Source: Pseudolabrys sp963742345
GTDB taxonomy: Bacteria > Pseudomonadota > Alphaproteobacteria > Rhizobiales > Xanthobacteraceae
Assembly: GCA_963742345.1 (NCBI GenBank)
Contig: CAVULO010000015.1
Coordinates: 62,001 to 126,000 of the forward strand
DNA length: 64,000 nt
Direction: 5' to 3'
The translations under genes were made by a program, and so were the position numbers. Under the pieces are notes generated by a model. The model was not told the origin of the DNA. It saw only the letters and a program-made list of their open reading frames with translations, and made no database searches. Of the stretch, positions 43,542 to 53,600 are shown piece after piece (the first letter of the stretch is position 1; every line of letters begins with the position of its first letter).

Positions 43542-46232
43542 ATGGAATCGACCATCACGCTAAAGGCGCCATCCGATTTACAAGAGCACATTGCGCGACT
43601 AACGGAACGCGGTCTCATCAAACATATCGATCGCCCGATCGACAAAGATTTAGAACTACATCCTCTCGCGCGCTGGCAATTCCAAGGTGGCCTCCGGGAG
43701 GAGGACCGGCGTGCCTTTCTATTCACGAATGTCGTCGGCGCTCACGGGGAGAACTACGACATTCCTGTGCTGGTCGGTGGACTTGCGGCGTCGCCTGAGA
43801 TTTACGCGATTGGACTAGGGGTACCGGTGGATGAAATTGGGGCCCTGTGGGTCGAGGCTATGGCTAATCCCATCGCACCGGTCATGGTCGACAAGGCCGC
43901 ATGCCATGAGATCGTGCAGACTGGAAACGACCTTTTAGCGGAACGTGGCGGCCTTGCGAGCCTTCCGGTTCCGATCTCTACCCCGGGATTTGACTCGGCG
44001 CCGTACCTGACCGCGACGCTTTGTGTGACGAAGGATCCGGAAAATGGCATCCAAAATATGGGCACCTATCGCGCCGCACTCAAAGCCAATGACCGGCTAG
44101 GGGTGCGCATGGCTTCGCGGTTGAGCGGCGCCGGTGGCTACTTGCATTGGCAAAAGTACAAGAAACTCGGTCAGCCTATGCCATGTGCGATTGTTGTCGG
44201 TTGTGCGCCTGCTGTGCTGTTTACAGGACCACAAAAGCTTCCGGTCGATGTCGATGAGATGAACGTCGCTGGCGGGCTCATGGGCAAGCCCGTCAAGACC
44301 GTTCGTTGCAAAACCATCGATCTGGTGGTGCCAGCGGATTCGGAAATTGTCATCGAGGGCCTAATCGATACCGATCTTCTCGAGCCGGAAGGGCCGTTCG
44401 GAGAGAATCATGGACACGTCGCGCTCGAGGACTTCAATATGTCGATGCGCGTGACCGCCATAACGCGCAAACGTAAGCCTATTTTTCTGTCGATCATTAG
44501 CCAGGTCACGCCGAGCGAATCTTCGGTGCTCAAGAAAGTCGCCTATGAACCGATGTTCCTGGAACATCTGCGGCATGCGCTCGGTATACGTGGCATCAAA
44601 CGCGTGGTCATGCATGAGCCGCTGACAAATTTGCGAAAGGTCATCTTTCTTCAGTTCGAACGGGGTACGCCGCGAACGGAAGTGTGGCGCGGCATGCAGG
44701 GGGCGGCGACATTGCAGGCCCAATGCGGGAAGCTTGTTATTGCCGTGTCGGACGATATTTCGCCGGATAATGCCGACGCCATCTTCTGGTCTTTGGCCTA
44801 TCGATCAAATTTTATGGAAGACGCGCACATCACTCCCTACCGGTCGAGCGGCCACGGGCCGAAGTCCGGCCGGCCCGTGGTCGAGGGAACGTTGATGGTC
44901 GATGCAACTCTCAAGCACGACATGCCGCCTCTGGCGTTGCCGACCGAGGAATTTATGGCCCGTGCCAAGAAAATATGGGAAGAGCTCAAATTTCCGCATA
45001 TCGTCCCGCAGGCGCCATGGCACGGATACCAGTTGGGCGATTGGGATGAGGAGTGGACGGAATTCGCCAACGCGGCCGTGGCCGGTGACTGGCGCCAGAG
45101 CGGCAAGTCGACCTTACGAACGCAGGCACGGAAATTTAATACCGGAAACTCCAGTGCGATCTGTCGAGACGCCGAAGAAAAAATAGTGGCCTTGAAACAG
45201 AGTTTAAATGCACGGATGCAGGAGTCTGGAGCGCGTCGCATGCTAAGAACATGTCTTCTGACTGCCGGGCGTGTTCTGGCCTTTGCTCTGATAATTTCTG
45301 CCCCACTTTTATCGTCCGAGAAGACGCACGCGCAGAGTTACCCAAATCGCCCAGTTAAAATCATTGTGCCTTTCCCCGCCGGCGGGACCGCCGATGCCAT
45401 CCCGCGTGTCATTGGCGATTGGCTCTCCCGCAAGTGGGGCCAACCGGTAATCATTGAGAATCGCAGCGGCGCCGGCGGAAATGTGGGCGCTGAGCTCGCC
45501 TATAAATCCGAACCGGACGGCTATACTCTGTTGTCGGCACCGCCCCCGCCGCTCGTCATCAATCAGAATCTTTATCAAAACCTCGCCTTCGACCCGATGC
45601 AATTTGAGCCCGTGATTGTGATGGCTCAGGTGCCAAACGCGTTACTTACAAACCCGAATAACATTGCAGCAAAGACCGTCGCCGACTTCATTGCCTACCT
45701 CAAGGCGAATCCGGGAAAGACGACCTCGGCCACGCAAGGCAATGGCACAACCTCACATCTAACGTCTGAAATGTTCCAGTTGATGGCGCAGGTCCGGGTC
45801 CAGCACATCCCCTATCGTGGATCGGCACCGGCTTTGCAGGGATTACTTGCAGGCGATGTCGATTTTATGTTCGACAATTTAGGCGTCTCGCTGCCGCTCG
45901 TTCAGAGCGGCAAGCTGCGCTTGCTTGCAGTCGCATCTGAGAAACGTCTTGCTTCGTTGCCCGACGTGCCGACGATGGCTGAGACCTTGCCCGGGTTCGA
46001 ATCGGCCGCCTGGTATGCCGTTGTTGCGCCGCCGAAAACGCCAAATGCGGTTATTCAAAAACTGAATGTTGATATTAGCGACGCATTGCGCGATCCCGAA
46101 GTGCAAGACCGTTTAAGAAAATTGTCGGCTGAGATTGTTGGCGGTTCCGTCGACGCGACGGCAAGGTTCATGCACAAGGAAGTGGATCGCTGGAATGAGG
46201 TGATCAGAACAGCAAAAGTGAAGATGCAGTGA
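43542..46232 (+). CDS. In-frame fusion: UbiD-family decarboxylase joined to a Bug/TctC substrate-binding protein
   Basis: 896 codons without a stop. Residues 1 to about 520 are a UbiD-type prenyl-FMN decarboxylase: the E-R-E catalytic set is visible as R177 (IQNMGTYR), E283 and E288 (EPEGPFGENHGH). A linker of about 45 residues follows. From M567 (ATG at 45240) a complete signal peptide (LAFALIISAPLLSSEKTHAQ) leads into a full Bug protein with YPNRPVKIIVPFPAGGTADA and IENRSGAGGNVGAEL. UbiD is cytoplasmic and Bug is periplasmic, so one chain cannot place both parts correctly. GGAG lies eight bases before 45240, allowing separate translation of the Bug part. Most likely the UbiD gene lost its stop codon, or both products are made. 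GGAGATCCGCG precedes the first ATG. Confidence 0.85.
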   Translation: MESTITLKAPSDLQEHIARLTERGLIKHIDRPIDKDLELHPLARWQFQGGLREEDRRAFLFTNVVGAHGENYDIPVLVGGLAASPEIYAIGLGVPVDEIGALWVEAMANPIAPVMVDKAACHEIVQTGNDLLAERGGLASLPVPISTPGFDSAPYLTATLCVTKDPENGIQNMGTYRAALKANDRLGVRMASRLSGAGGYLHWQKYKKLGQPMPCAIVVGCAPAVLFTGPQKLPVDVDEMNVAGGLMGKPVKTVRCKTIDLVVPADSEIVIEGLIDTDLLEPEGPFGENHGHVALEDFNMSMRVTAITRKRKPIFLSIISQVTPSESSVLKKVAYEPMFLEHLRHALGIRGIKRVVMHEPLTNLRKVIFLQFERGTPRTEVWRGMQGAATLQAQCGKLVIAVSDDISPDNADAIFWSLAYRSNFMEDAHITPYRSSGHGPKSGRPVVEGTLMVDATLKHDMPPLALPTEEFMARAKKIWEELKFPHIVPQAPWHGYQLGDWDEEWTEFANAAVAGDWRQSGKSTLRTQARKFNTGNSSAICRDAEEKIVALKQSLNARMQESGARRMLRTCLLTAGRVLAFALIISAPLLSSEKTHAQSYPNRPVKIIVPFPAGGTADAIPRVIGDWLSRKWGQPVIIENRSGAGGNVGAELAYKSEPDGYTLLSAPPPPLVINQNLYQNLAFDPMQFEPVIVMAQVPNALLTNPNNIAAKTVADFIAYLKANPGKTTSATQGNGTTSHLTSEMFQLMAQVRVQHIPYRGSAPALQGLLAGDVDFMFDNLGVSLPLVQSGKLRLLAVASEKRLASLPDVPTMAETLPGFESAAWYAVVAPPKTPNAVIQKLNVDISDALRDPEVQDRLRKLSAEIVGGSVDATARFMHKEVDRWNEVIRTAKVKMQ

Positions 46233-46247
46233 GCCGCAATCGGTGTG

Positions 46248-47436
46248 CTATTGCGTTTTTGTTATTGCGGCGGCTTGTGCGTCGGGCACTACGTCGTGGT
46301 CGTAGAGCCGCTGGCGAAAGGCGGCATGGGCAATAATTTCGGCGTCTCGGACGCCAAGATCGGAATACGCGGAATCGTATCGGAGCCCGTTCTCGCGGGC
46401 ACCGCGCTGGACCTGCGCAACACGCTCACGGCGAAGACGCTCATAGGCGAGGAGAGCCGCGGGGGCAGTTTTCCGGTCGGCACGCGCCAGGATCGTCGCG
46501 AGCGCCATTCCATCCTCAATCGACTGGTTGGCGCCCTGACCGAGGTGAGGCAGCATCGGGTGTGCGGCATCGCCGAGCAGAGTGAGCCTTCCGCGGGTCC
46601 AGGTGGGCAATGGCTCGCGATCATACAGAGCCCATCGAAACGTCATTTGAACGTGCTGTAACAACGCCTCGATGCGCGAGATCCCAGCCTGCGAACTCCC
46701 GACGAAGGAGGTCGGGGTCGCCAGGGGCTGACCACGATTCCTTCATTTCCTCGTCCGCCGGCACGAATCCAACGTAGTTGATGAGTTTTCCAGCGCGTAC
46801 GGGAAAGGTGAGGAAGTGTTTGCCTGTGCCGAGCCACATGAGCCAGGAGTTGGTCGGCCAATGCGGAATGAATTCGTGCGACACGACGCCTCGATATGCA
46901 ATCGATCCGGAAAAGACAGGGCGGGAAGGGGGAAACACGTATGGCCGAAGCTCGGAGTGAATACCGTCCGCACCGACGACGACGTCGGCTTCGACAGCGG
47001 CTCCGTTTGCGAACGACACCCGGGCTTTGTCCCGGTCCTGCTCGAAGCCGCTGCATCGGTGTCCGGTGTGTACGATTCGTGTTGGAAGGGCACGGGCCAG
47101 GAGTTCGATAAGGTCGGCGCGGTGCATCCCGAATGTTGCGTTCCATCCCGAGGAGTCCGTCACCTGAACCGGTGCAATCGGGACTCCGTCGTGTCGGAAA
47201 TACCGAGAATCCGGGCCAACTCTGGCTCCCCATTTTTCCACGGCCGGCCCCAGCCCCACCCTCTGGAGTTGGCGCACGCTGTTGGGCGTCAGAAATACTC
47301 CGGCCCCGACTTCGCCAAGGGTAGGGGCCTGCTCATAGACCGATACCTGGATACCATGCGTGTGCAGCGCGCTGGCAGCGAACAACCCGCCGATTCCGCC
47401 TCCGACAATTACGACTTCGAGTCGCGACTCGGCCAT
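46248..47436 (-). pseudogene. FAD-dependent monooxygenase (salicylate hydroxylase-like), frameshifted
   Basis: Two minus-strand frames form one class A flavin monooxygenase. The first part, from ATG 47436, has VVIVGGGIGGLFAASAL (FAD), the DG motif in VVGADGIHSELR, and ends early at 46621 with a nonsense tail. The second part carries FRWALYDREPLPTWTRGR, LLGDAAHPMLPHLGQGANQS and IEDGMALATILA (the GD motif for the ribityl chain) and ends at 46248. One extra base near 46680-46690 separates them. The intact enzyme would hydroxylate an aromatic acid with NAD(P)H and O2. It converges on the UbiD-Bug fusion gene and is divergent from a likewise broken amidohydrolase. Confidence 0.85.
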
Positions 47437-47525
47437 CGATAAACCGCACCCCGCAACGCGAAAAAGTGATGGATGCTTTTGCCGCGGCCACCGCCGTTCC
47501 GCAATGAGGCAGACACGTAAAAAGT

Positions 47526-47548
47526 GTATATTATCTTGTAGGCGATAC
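47526..47548. promoter_or_regulatory. Inverted repeat GTAT...ATAC upstream of the amidohydrolase
   Basis: GTAT at 47526-47529 and ATAC at 47545-47548 stand 16 bases before the amidohydrolase ATG and inside the divergent region shared with the FAD monooxygenase. The pattern resembles the GTAT...ATAC at 12441 and GTATC...GATAC at 43446. Four-base arms are weak evidence, and no regulator gene adjoins. Confidence 0.2.
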
Positions 47549-47563
47549 TCCAGGAGCGAAACC

Positions 47564-49082
47564 ATGCGGTCGAATAAAAAACAATTCCGCCGCCGCAGCG
47601 AGGCCACCGGGTCGGTCGATGTCCACTGCCATGTCTTCAATTCGCATGACATACCCGTTCGCAGGTTCGTCGAACTTGTCTATTTGGAAAAATATCCAGG
47701 TGCAGTCCTGGCCATTCCGCTGATCGATTTCATCGAATTCATCATGCGCGCCGGTGCGCCGACAACGGGAGAGGAGATCGACGAATTAACGCAGTCGGGT
47801 CTCAAGCTCAGGCGCCTGAAGCCCCACGGCACCCGCGCAAACAATATCCGCGCGGTTTCTCAGGCGCTCAAAATCATGTGGCTGCGCTCGCCTCAGGATA
47901 GGCAATGGGTGCGCCGGCACCTGAGCCCGCGCCTGCGCAGACATTTCAGGGGCCAGCGCAGTATCGCGATGACACCCACCCAGTTCAAGGAAACCGCGCG
48001 GTATTTGATCGCAACTGACGACATCGGTACCTGGATCAATTTCGCACTGATTTACACTAAGGCGCGATGGGAGATCACCCAGGAACTTGCCTCGCTGTCG
48101 AGGTCGCAGTCGGCCGACGTCTTTCTCTACACGCCGGCGATGTTGGATATCGGAACCCGGCTCGGTGAGCCAGACACATCCGACCTCAGCGAGCAGATCG
48201 AGGTCATGCGGCTTATCTCGCAGATCAAAGGCAGGAGTTTCGCGGTGCATGCCTTTGCTGCGTTCGACCCATTCCGCGCCATCGACAACCCGGATGTGCT
48301 CGCCGTGGTCAAGGATGCGATCCGAAACCAGGGGGCGATCGGCGTGAAGATCTATCCTCCCATGGGATTCAAGCCGTGCCTCAACAGTAATTCGCTTGGA
48401 GTGAAGCAACAGCTCGATCAGCAAATGGGGAAGCTCCTCAAGTTCTGCCTGGATGAGGACGTCCCGATTCTGGCACACTGCTCATTCTCACAATACGTGT
48501 CCCTACATCCGGAGGACGGGGCCTGTGCTGCGCCCGAAGCCTGGCAAGCGTTTCTGCAACAGCCCGGTCACAAAAAGCTCCGGCTTGATTTCGGCCACTG
48601 TGGCGGGCCGTGGGATTGCAAGCCCAACTCAGAGACCAAGACTATTTGGACCAAGACGGTCATCACTCTACTCGGGTCTGATACCTATCCGAACCTCTAC
48701 GCGGATGTCAGCGATGACTCGTCGAATTCTAGAACCGGACAGTGTCAATAATCGGAGGTTGATGAATCGACTGGCCGGCTTTCTACAAAATAACCCAAAG
48801 GCCCGTGGCCGGCTCCTGTACGGATCGGACTGGAGTTTGCTCGCACGCGAGTCGGGCGCAAATGGCTACTATGCCAGCATGAAGACGCATTTCTGTGACC
48901 GTCTGAATTTTACCGCCGCAGAACGGCGGGGCTATCTCGGCGGCAATGCGTTGCGCTTCCTCGGCCTTGCCAAAAACAGTGACGGATCGAAGCCGCAAAA
49001 TCGCAGGCGTCTCGAGAAGTTCCGAAGCGACAACCACCTCGACATGTCGATCTTCTCAAAGATCGATGCAATTGCGGTATGA
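47564..49082 (+). pseudogene. Amidohydrolase family protein (Amidohydro_2), frameshifted near its C-terminal end
   Basis: From the ATG at 47564 (CAGGAGCGAAACC ahead), the first frame gives SVDVHCHVFNSHDIPV (metal-binding HxH), GVKIYPPMGFKP, PILAHCSFSQYV with a histidine ligand, and LYADVSDD, then leaves the frame at about 48718-48728 and stops at 48751. A second frame picks up the missing end, with RLMNRLAGFLQNNPKARGRL and LLYGSDWSLLA, whose aspartate (GSD) is the usual last metal ligand, to 49082. An extra base explains the break. The restored product is about 505 residues, long for the family because of a helical insertion at about 70-170. Function unknown; likely hydrolysis or decarboxylation of a ring acid. 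Confidence 0.75.
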
Positions 49083-49135
49083 TTGAGCGAAGGCGACAAT
49101 CTCAACTCTCTGCATCAGCGCGATAAAAAATTGCA

Positions 49136-50683
49136 TTAAATGGCCGAGATTGGTTGCTGCGCGGTGTTTCTCCGCACTGGCGCCGGGATCTTCGCCGACA
49201 AATTTTCAGAAATTTCGAGTTCAAGGTCGCCCGCACCGTCGGTAATCATGGTCGCACTGAAGTGATTACGGTACCGCTCGGGCACAGCGAACATGGGGCT
49301 GTACAGGGGGCCGAGCGGTTGGGTTGTGGTGATGTAGGTCAGTTTGTCTTCGTCAGCCGCCGCAACGGTCCGTCTTTTATTGATAAGCTTGGGAAAACTG
49401 TTCGCAACGGTGAAGGCAATCTGCTGCGCCGAGAGCGAACGCCAGTACCGCCGCAAGAAGCCAAATCCACGGCGCGCGAATTCGCCGAAGCGCCCGTCGA
49501 GCTCGACGAGACTTTTCACAAAGGGGAGCACACGGTCCATTTCATCGAGCGGCGTCGTCAATAGGGTGAACCCGTCCATGTCGCGCAGCTTGGTCAGGGG
49601 AAGGAAATCACCGGACTTGACGCGATCGTGGAAGAGCGGTGTGCCGAGCAGCGGGATGGTGAGGCTTGTAAATGCGGGCAGCGGAATAGCGTCGCATCGC
49701 ATTACAAAATCGAGCTCATCTCGCATCTGCTGCACGTGCTGGGTGGTAGGATCGAAGATCAGGCCATATTGAAATATGATCCCTGCTTCGAAGCACGCTT
49801 TGATAACTTCGATCTGTGGCAGGAGATTCTGCCGCTTGTTGTAAGCCTTAATTTGATCGGCATTGAAACTTTCGACGCCGGAAAACAGACCGATGCAGCC
49901 GGCTTGGCGGGCTCGAATCACATTCTGGGGATCTGCAAAGAAGTCCCCGGTGACCAGTGCTATCCAGCCTGGTAGAGCGCCTTCCTTCACCAGGTTCGTC
50001 AAAAGATCGAGCTTTTGAGAGAAGAGCGACCGGTTGTTACCGTAGAAATTGTTGTCAATGAACAGAACCGGCTTTTTCTCAGCGTAACTCCGGATCTGCT
50101 TTTCTACGTAGCTTAGATCATAGGTTTTATAGTCGCGTTTTTCCGCCGTCAGCGCGCAAAAGGTGCAACGGAAATTGCAATAGCGACTGGTTTCGACGTA
50201 GTTCACCGGACTTTTCCAAGTCAGCAAATCAAATCGGGGGAGCATGGCATCGGCCACTGCGCCCGTGCCGAATACCTCGCGCGCGATTGCGGCAAGTTCT
50301 TCGATATCGCCGTGACAGGCATAGTCGAAAGCCGCAGCACTCGAAATTGGTAAATTGCGCACGGCGGGGCCGCCGGCAACGATTATGCAGCCGGGAGATT
50401 TAATTCGAGCATAGGCGGCGAGCTGCCGCATTCGATCAAACGCAGACGTAACGCCGGTCAGCACCAACATGTCTGGCCAAGCGAAGACATGCTCGTCTTT
50501 CAGCGGGCCGCTATGAAATTCGCTGTAAAGGCGCACCGCAACATTCTGGTGGTGGAATGCGCCGGCAAGAAACGCGTGGCCGAGGCCCTGCGGTACAAAA
50601 TTGGGCCGACCATTGGGGTTGCGAGTGTCATCAAAATGCGCAACGACCAACAGGACACGCGGTTTATGATCACGCGACAGCAA
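49136..50683 (-). CDS. Radical SAM protein with N-terminal B12-binding-like domain
   Basis: About 515 residues if translation begins at the TTG at 50683, which follows GGAGGGGGA and overlaps the last codons of the cyclase gene; longer starts at 50764 or 50830 also exist within that gene. An N-terminal Rossmann-like domain (PRVLLVVAHFDDTRN to about residue 140) resembles cobalamin-binding domains but lacks the DxHxxG histidine. The radical SAM core follows with the cluster-binding CNFRCTFC (cysteines about 169, 173 and 176 in this numbering), then VLFIDNNFYGN and GLFSGVESFNADQIKAYN. Related enzymes methylate or rearrange lipids and cofactors. The substrate is not evident. Overlap with the cyclase gene suggests coupled translation. 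Confidence 0.82.
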   Translation of the reverse strand: MLSRDHKPRVLLVVAHFDDTRNPNGRPNFVPQGLGHAFLAGAFHHQNVAVRLYSEFHSGPLKDEHVFAWPDMLVLTGVTSAFDRMRQLAAYARIKSPGCIIVAGGPAVRNLPISSAAAFDYACHGDIEELAAIAREVFGTGAVADAMLPRFDLLTWKSPVNYVETSRYCNFRCTFCALTAEKRDYKTYDLSYVEKQIRSYAEKKPVLFIDNNFYGNNRSLFSQKLDLLTNLVKEGALPGWIALVTGDFFADPQNVIRARQAGCIGLFSGVESFNADQIKAYNKRQNLLPQIEVIKACFEAGIIFQYGLIFDPTTQHVQQMRDELDFVMRCDAIPLPAFTSLTIPLLGTPLFHDRVKSGDFLPLTKLRDMDGFTLLTTPLDEMDRVLPFVKSLVELDGRFGEFARRGFGFLRRYWRSLSAQQIAFTVANSFPKLINKRRTVAAADEDKLTYITTTQPLGPLYSPMFAVPERYRNHFSATMITDGAGDLELEISENLSAKIPAPVRRNTAQQPISAI

Positions 50684-53600
50684 CTCCCCCTCCAATGGCA
50701 AGTGCGGCTGCTGCAAGCTCTGCGGTTTTGCGAAATTCCGAGTTGCGATCAAGCAGCGACGCATCAAGGCGCTGTGTGGCGGACAGCTCGGCCTCGGCCA
50801 ATGAAAACCCGGCTGCGCGAAGCCGCGCAAGAGCGGCTAGGGCGTCGGCAGGCATATTCAACTGGAGGGCATTCGCCAGTGCCTGGCGCCAGAGCTTCGC
50901 AGCGCGTGTTGTTTTTCCCAGACTGGCTTCCAGATCGCCCTGAAAAAGCGCAGCGCGCGGGCGGCCGATCGGATAAATCCGGGCAAAACGGCCAAGGTTC
51001 GCTGCGCTCGCCTTTGCAAGTCCGCGGCGAATATCCCGGACGTGCGCCGGTTCGGCATGCCCAGGCTGCCGCATCGCGGCTGCAAAAGCAGCGCCCAGGG
51101 CCGGAAGCGTGCGAGACTTTATAGTGGGGGTGACCTCCTTGATCGACAGTGTGGCCTGCTCGAGCCATTGCTGCCAAGCGGCCATGTCTCCTCGATCAAG
51201 TGCGGCGTCGGCCAGGTAGGCCGCTCCCTCAAGCCTGTGAATCGGCTCAAGTACCGAAGACTGTTCGCGCAATAGCGAAGAAAGCTCGTCCAGGTACGCG
51301 CGCGCCCGCATGTCCGCCCCCAGCGCGCGATGGCCGCGGATCGCGCCAGTCAGACCGCAGCCAAGCACTTGGGGATCACCGCTTGTGCGAGCGGTCTGGC
51401 AGATCTTGTCGACAAGCTCGCTCCAGGCCTGCTTGCCGCCATGGCTTGGGTTAAGGAGACACGGGCTGGTGATGGTTTCCAAACTGACGGCGAGCTCGCT
51501 CCAACGCCTGGTATCACCGAGAATCGAAGCGTGTTCGAGCGCAGGCTCGAATAGCGACTTTGCTGTTTGCCACTCTCCGATGCTCGTCCAATAAAGGCCA
51601 GATAGCAGATTAACTTTGGCGGTCACGGTCGGGATGCGCAGCTGTCCGGACAGCTGGCTTGCGAGCTTGAGATAATGCTCACCCCGCTTTCGCAGCGGGA
51701 TGATGCCGCAGATCGCGCCAAGGTTCGAGTAGTTAGTCGCCAATACCGGCGAGAGTTGAGCAAACAATTCTGCCAGGTTGATGGCACGCAATGTCGAATA
51801 AAGGACACGCGCCTTGTCGCCTTTGAAGTAATAGATGTTGGTCAGATTTTCATATGCACGCGCCGCCTTCAGAACGACATCGTTAGCTGCAACAGCGTCA
51901 GACTTTTCCAAACCCGAACGGTAGCTCTCAAACTTTCTGGAGCGGATAAGATGCCGCGCGATCTGCTGGATCATGCTGAGCGCGAGTCCGGGCTTCGTCC
52001 GCGGCATGGGAAGCCTGAGAAGGCGCAGACCGTTCTCGAAGCTCATCTGCGCCGCTTCGATTCGCCCAAGGTTCAATTCAGCTTCCCCAAGCACAAAATG
52101 GGCGGCCGCCAATCGTTTGGGCGGCGCCGAGATAGCTTCCTCCTCGGCAATCTTTAGAAATGCCTCGCTTTGTGTGATCGCAGAGGCGTTTTCAAACTGC
52201 CGTAGCCTCAGTTCGGCAACCCGATCCAGATACTCAAAAGTTTTGCGACGGTCTCCCGCTCGCTGCCACTGATTGAGAACCAGCGGGAGTGTCTCCGCTT
52301 CGGATAGCCGTCCGCCGCGCTCGATCGCCCTCGCAATGGCGACGTGCGCCTCCTGCTTTTGCTCCGACAACATGCTGGCATAAACCACATCGCGGATAAT
52401 CCTGTGGCTGAAAGTAAATCGGGCGGCGTCGGCCGTTACCGCTCTGAACAGATTGGCGCCGGCGAGGCTGGCGACGCATTCGGGTGCATTAATTCCCGCA
52501 TTGTTGATGAGTTCGATTGCTTCAATATCAGCTACCGTGAAGGTGGGTCCCATGGCGCTCGCGACTTTGAGAACGAACTGCTCATCGGGCAGAAGAGAAT
52601 CGGTTCGGGTCAAAACAGCAGCGCGGGCAGATTGGGGCAATGTTATCGAGCTGTCTTCGTCAAATGTTTCAACACGTGGGACAATACGCGGCCAGGTCTC
52701 CGGTCGGCGCTGCTTGATCATCCGGCAGATTTCACCGACGAAGAACGGGTTTCCGCTGGTGCGCTGCCAGATCGCCTGCTGCATCCAAACGGGGATTTCT
52801 GCCTGCTCCAGCGACGAGCTAACTAACTCGGCGGTGTCGGATTCATCGAGCGGATTGAGTTTGAGATAGTCGACGTCGGCGCCTCGTTGCAGAATGTGCC
52901 CCCGGACAGACTCGGTTCGCGACGTAAACACCACCGTAATGGGTTTCCCGGCCTGCACGAGATCGGCCAGTAGTGCCGCCGAAGCTGCGTCGAGCCAATG
53001 GACGTCCTCAATAACAAGAACGCTCGGGGCTGCCGATAGACCATCGAGGACCAGGTCCTTGAGCATCCGACGCAGATTTTCGGACCGAACGCCACTCGAT
53101 AGCTCATCGGTGGTAGATGTTCCCTCGAGCCCAATGTCGAGCACATCTCTCAGCAGCGGAATGAAACTGATCTGTTCGGGTCGCTGCGCAAGCCGCGCCT
53201 CGATGCGCTCGTAGGCTTCACGGCCCTGCAAGAGCTCAACGCCGAGCAATCGCCGTATGATGCGGCGAAAGGCAAAATACGGCGTGTTGTGCTCGACGTC
53301 GTCAGCGAATCCCTCAAGCACGGTAACGCCCAACTGCCCGCAATGCTTGATGAATGCATCAGCGAGCGTGGATTTGCCTATGCCCGGCTCCCCGACGATG
53401 ATTGCAATGCGTACTTTTGGACCGGCTTGTCGGTCAATCAAATTATTGAGCCGTGCCAGTTCCTCGGTTCGGCCGACCAGGACGTCACGCGGCGTCAATA
53501 CGCTATCGCGCTTTGCTCGCAGCGCGACGAAGGTCGAAATCGGTGCCCGAATGCCGGGGACCTGCATCGACCAGGGACCTTGAAAGCTGACGAAGCTCGA

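Noticed and set aside
43542..46232. Reading the UbiD and Bug parts as two ordinary neighbouring genes
   Set aside because: No stop codon separates them, so the sequence as given is one frame; separate translation from 45240 is possible but would need proof, and it is stated as such in the entry.
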